DNA from: Fabrea salina
Lineage: Eukaryota > Ciliophora > Heterotrichea > Heterotrichida > Fabreidae
NCBI GenBank assembly: GCA_022984795.1
Contig: JALIHJ010000015.1
Location: 248,001 to 312,000 of the forward strand
DNA length: 64,000 bases
Reading direction: 5' to 3'
The notes beneath the pieces are model-generated. The model had not been told where the DNA came from and searched no databases. It was given only the letters and a program-made list of their open reading frames with translations. The first letter of the stretch is position 1. Each line of letters begins with the position of its first letter. Shown here piece after piece: positions 60,490-64,000 of the stretch. Both the position numbers and the translations under genes were made by a program.

Positions 60490-61314
60490 ATGAACATTGA
60501 GTCAGACGTTTTCGAATTCAATAATAGTATTCTAGATCTATTTTGTTTAAATTCAGCCAAAGCCTGGGCAATTTATGACAGCAGGCAATTCAGCTTAATG
60601 GCTGGACTCAACGTTGAAGAGCAACGACAGGTCGCAAGTCTCTCCAAAATAATGACTTGTCTGGTAGTTTGCCAAATCATTCAAGAAAAAAGAATTAACC
60701 CTCAAGATTATTTAACTGTTTCTGAGGAAGCAGCCAACGTTAAAGGAACCTCAGCGAAACTGCAACCCTTCGACGAATTAAGGATCATTGACCTTCTTTA
60801 CGGACTGATGCTTCCTTCGGGAAACGACGCTGCTGTTGCTCTGGGAGAACACTTTGGAGGTCTTGTTGGAGAACGCAAAGGCCTCAAGACCTTCCTTAAA
60901 CTAATGAACTACTTCGCTAAAAAACTCAACTTAGACAACACTTACTTCCACAACCCACACGGACTCACTGCTAACCAAAACTACTCTTCTGCAAGAGACA
61001 TCAGTGTACTGGCAAGTTACTCCATGAGTTACCCCCTTGTTAGAAAAATTGTCAGGACAAAAGAATACGAAGTAACTATCTTCAATCAGGAAACTGGACT
61101 AAGAACCCAAATCTGGCAAAACACCAACAAAATCATTAACAATGAAATAGACGGAATCAAAACTGGAACTACTAAAGGTGCTGGAAAGTGCTTGTGTGTA
61201 AGAGTCAATAAACATTATATAATAACTGTGCTCGGGTGTGACCAAGACTACCACAGATGGGTAGACACCAAAATATTAGCTAAAACTCTTTACCTTTTCA
61301 ATGAAGATCTATAA
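60490..61314 (+). CDS. Bacterial-type D-alanyl-D-alanine carboxypeptidase (peptidase S11)
   Basis: 274 residues. All three penicillin-binding motifs are present: SxxK as ASLSKIM, SxN as PSGNDAAV, and KTG as GIKTGTT. The family normally trims D-Ala from peptidoglycan pentapeptides. Here it lies among eukaryotic genes and has no signal peptide I can see, although proteins without leaders occur. A role in digesting bacterial food walls, or an adapted lactamase-like role, are both conceivable. It was probably acquired from bacteria in the ciliate lineage; codon use does not differ obviously from neighbours. Confidence 0.85.
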   Translation: MNIESDVFEFNNSILDLFCLNSAKAWAIYDSRQFSLMAGLNVEEQRQVASLSKIMTCLVVCQIIQEKRINPQDYLTVSEEAANVKGTSAKLQPFDELRIIDLLYGLMLPSGNDAAVALGEHFGGLVGERKGLKTFLKLMNYFAKKLNLDNTYFHNPHGLTANQNYSSARDISVLASYSMSYPLVRKIVRTKEYEVTIFNQETGLRTQIWQNTNKIINNEIDGIKTGTTKGAGKCLCVRVNKHYIITVLGCDQDYHRWVDTKILAKTLYLFNEDL

Positions 61315-61527
61315 TAATGCACTAATCTCTGCCTTTTTACTGTTCATTTCTCTCGACTTTTTCAATTTTGTGTTGATCTTCCACTCGTGTCTTACGCTTA
61401 TTGAATTTTCAGAGTTTCTACGTCAGTTTTGGTTTATCCTTTAGGCTCTCGACTACTTCAATCACCATGTGTTTGTTTTTTGTGTTCTCTAAGCGAACTT
61501 TTGGGTCTTTTAGTTAAGAAATATAAA

Positions 61528-63231
61528 ATGGAGTGCTCAAATTGCAAATCTTTGGTCGAAAGCATCAGAGCTGTGTTCAACGGCCAGACACTGTGTCTCA
61601 AGTGCTTTTATTGTGAAGAGAAGCTTCTTGAGGAGGAGCATTGCAGTGTATGCAATAGAACAAATTCAAGATCTAAACTTTTCTATTGCTCAGACCAAGC
61701 CTTCAAGTGCCAGATATGCTTTTCTTGGTCAGATATGCTGTTAAAAACCTGCAATCTATGCAGAGAACCAAGTTCCCTCCTCTACTTCAATGTTTCTGAT
61801 GAAGTAGTTTGTGAGCAGTGCTTGAGATTCAAAAAGCTTGAATGCTCCCTGTGCAAGTTCCCATTCCTGAAAAAGTTCTTGGTTCCAGATCGTCATGGGA
61901 ACCTAAAATGCGTGTTTTGTGCCAAAGAAAAAGCTGGGATAAAGGAAATCCCATGCGAAAACTGCGGTTCATGCTTCGGGAATTACTACAGTGCATCTGG
62001 TTCCCTTATAAGATGCTTGAACTGCTATGAAGAAGGGCCTCTCAGAGTAAAGGCTAAACTCCAGGGAAAGTTTAGTTCTTGCTCTACCCAAGGATTCACT
62101 GCCCAAGAAAAGGAGTTCCTCAAAGCAGTCAACAAAATGGACTCCTTTGTTTGGGACAAACTGAATTCTATCACAAAGGGACACTCTAGAATTGAGAAGA
62201 AGGTCAGTGAGTTCACGAATTTGAAACAAGACCTTCAAACTCTTAGTCAAGAACCTGGATTCTACCAATACCCTCCAAAGTACCAAACCCAATCCAGAAT
62301 TCAACTTCACTGAAGCAACTAAGGAATCCATCCAAGTGCTGTTTGAAGCTTTACTAGATGAAGAGAAGTTCAACCTATCAGCTGTAGAAGCATTCAAGCA
62401 ACTCTGGAGTTTCCTGTCCATGAACAGTTTGATGGGAATCTGGCTCAAACTGAAAATTTCTGGGGACAAGCAAATCCAAGTATACCTCTGTGACCGACTG
62501 ATTACTTCTTCGATTTCAGAGGTTCAGGAACTATCCACCTTTTTACCAGCACTATAAGCAACTTCCTTGCTCAAGAAACTACTTTCAGTGTCAAGATGCC
62601 TGATGAGTTCATAGATAACATCAGGGCTGTTATGCTGACTCCCTTTGTGAAGTCCAGTTACTATGCTGAAGTAGACGAGGATCTGCAAGAAAACTACGAA
62701 TCCATTCTAGAAGCAACTCTCCAAGAAACTTACCTCTGCAACCCAGAGATACTTGATGGTTGTGGAGTTTCTTTGATGACGAGAACTGTGCTGATCAAGG
62801 ACTACAGACTAGTGAAGTCCATTACTAGTTCTGAAGTCCCAAAGAAGAGAAAGTCTGAGGAACACCCTAGTCAGCAACTCTACAAAGCTTCTACACTGAT
62901 TTGTTTCCTGCACGAGTTTGCCCACATTCTTGCTAGGGCTAAAGTAGGAAACTCCAAAGAGTTTGTGAAGTTGTACGACTCCCCTCAAAACTTCAAGCAC
63001 AACACTAACCTTGTAGAGAACGGGCAGTACATTGAATACAAACTGCTCAAGGAACCAGTCCTCGGGAAATCCCAGACACTAACTATGAGTGCTGCTGAGT
63101 ACATTCTGGTTCCTGACAACTGGACTGAAGGAGTAGCTGATGAGTTCCAGAATTTAAAGAAGAACACTTCTCAAGAAACCATGACTCTCAAGCACTACGG
63201 TCGTCCATTCTGTTTAATGATTAATGATTAA
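61528..63231 (+). CDS. Cys-rich protein with HExxH motif, split over three frames
   Basis: From ATG 61528, frame A encodes a Cys-rich N-terminus with at least eight Cys-pair motifs (CSNC, CFYC, CSVC, CQIC, CNLC, CSLC, CVFC, CENCGSC), a treble-clef/RING-like or TRIM-like series, to about 62313. Frame B (62300-62557) and frame C (about 62520-63231) continue with protein-like sequence. Frame C ends with FLHEFAHILAR, an HExxH zinc-protease-type motif, and a downstream AAEYILVPD. Two one-base frame changes separate the parts, one at or near a short T run. No intron of 15 or 16 nt fits. Either the host gene is broken or the assembly has two small errors. Confidence 0.6.
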
Positions 63232-64000
63232 AGATGATTAGAGTGTTTTGTCTGTTTATGTTTTGGAAGTAATGCTTTACTCAACTGACTTGTTTTCTAG
63301 TAGAAACTCAGCTAGGTTTGGTTCCTAAATACTTGAGTGTCTAATGATTGACTATTTAAAAGATGTCACTAGGTGTTGTTTCTTTAGTCACTCCTTACAA
63401 GCACTGAGTTTCTGTTTGTATAAAGAACTAGTCTTACTCAACCTAGAATTAAATAGACAAGTATTCAGAGTTTGATTGGTCTGTTTGAGTACTTTGCATT
63501 CCTTAGTTATAGACACCTGCTAATTCAACACTACTGCTTTAAGACTAGCAATGAGTTGTTATTCTGGTGTTTGTTTATGAACTGTCTTTTTGAGTCTTGG
63601 TTGTTGTTCTGGCTTTACACTCGATGTCAGTAGGCTAACTCTATGTTGTCATAATCCCCTAGTAAGTTCTTTCAACTAATAAGAACTTTAGAGTTCAGTC
63701 TAGGTAGAAATATCCTAAGCAACATTGTTGTTTCCCACTGTTCCAATACTCTAGTGCTTAGTTGTGTATTATAGTTAGTTTCCTTTACTTGTCCATGCTT
63801 TCTGTTTGTCTTTTGTTCTTTGTGAAGAAGTTCAGTGGTTTTCAAACCTTGTTACTTAACTCAATAGCCCTTCACACAAACTAGTCATGACATCAAGTTC
63901 CTCTACTAAGTAACTAAGCATACACTCTAGAAAAGGTCTAAACATTGCAAATTCCATCAAAATCATTTCTTATTCCTACTAACACTTTAGGAATAACTAC
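63232..64000. other. Gene-poor stretch, about 770 nt
   Basis: No open frame of useful length on either strand; TAA, TAG and TGA are frequent in all frames, and CTAGT, TTAGT and AACTAGT words recur. I see no tRNA cloverleaf, telomere repeat or inverted repeat. It is the longest gene-free stretch of the window. Confidence 0.6.

Noticed and set aside
1-64000. A reassigned genetic code, as in some ciliates
   Set aside because: TAA, TAG and TGA each terminate clear genes at sensible ends (for example 5579 TAA, 1037 TAG, 12823 TGA), and internal stops lie in introns or at single suspect sites.
1-64000. tRNA, rRNA, CRISPR, transposon or viral fossils
   Set aside because: No cloverleaf with a TTCRA loop, rRNA core, spaced direct repeat array, transposase, reverse transcriptase, integrase or capsid-like sequence was recognised in gaps or genes.

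Overview
This window looks like the somatic (macronuclear-type) genome of a heterotrich ciliate related to Stentor. The reasons are direct. Genes sit almost back to back on both strands. All three stop codons terminate clear genes, so the code is standard. At least four introns of exactly 15 nt (GTAA....TA..TAG) rejoin reading frames, the intron size known from heterotrichs. Many products are ciliary, basal-body or calcium-binding proteins. I cannot name the species. I see no viral or retroelement remains, rRNA, tRNA or CRISPR array.

Layout. 0-13 kb holds housekeeping genes: the end of a diflavin reductase, a probable rRNA-processing protein, a pepsin-like protease, UPF2, a 1,422-residue HU-domain/EF-hand protein, profilin, a START lipid-binding protein and a monoacylglycerol-lipase-like hydrolase. 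13-21 kb holds a coiled-coil protein, two secreted low-complexity proteins (one with 19 acidic tandem repeats), a purple acid phosphatase, a mitochondrial carrier and a PH-domain kinase. 21.4-33.4 kb carries two giant tandem paralogues: beta-helix ectodomain, Cys-rich module and multi-pass membrane domain. The second has seven Notch-type LNR repeats and an in-frame TAA that may lie in a 30-nt intron. 33-38.5 kb has a UBC-like/PH-like protein, an RRM-SPOC protein, an AIG1-like membrane protein, a kinase and a third secreted protein.

38.6-53.7 kb is rich in likely cilia and centrosome genes: several coiled-coil proteins, a PG-rich (SHIPPO-type) protein, a CSPP1-like protein, a DRC9/10-like IQ protein and CEP19. 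Mixed with them are a glutamine amidotransferase, an OMA1-like protease, a glutaredoxin-like protein, a small TIM chaperone and NAD(P)HX dehydratase. 53.7-61.3 kb has a WBP2-like GRAM protein with PPQY repeats, a VAMP7-like SNARE, a DExH helicase and a bacterial-type D-Ala-D-Ala carboxypeptidase. The last gene (61.5-63.2 kb) is split over three frames and is followed by about 770 nt with no visible gene.

The most striking property is compaction. Divergent start codons are separated by as little as 7 nt (TATAAAA). Two tandem pairs have the stop codon directly joined to the next ATG (TAAATG). Convergent stops lie 1-5 nt apart or overlap. Transcripts here must therefore be nearly leaderless or overlap their neighbours. 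Three further loci need a frame change that a 15-nt intron cannot supply: the protease, the dehydratase and a small MGNCC gene.
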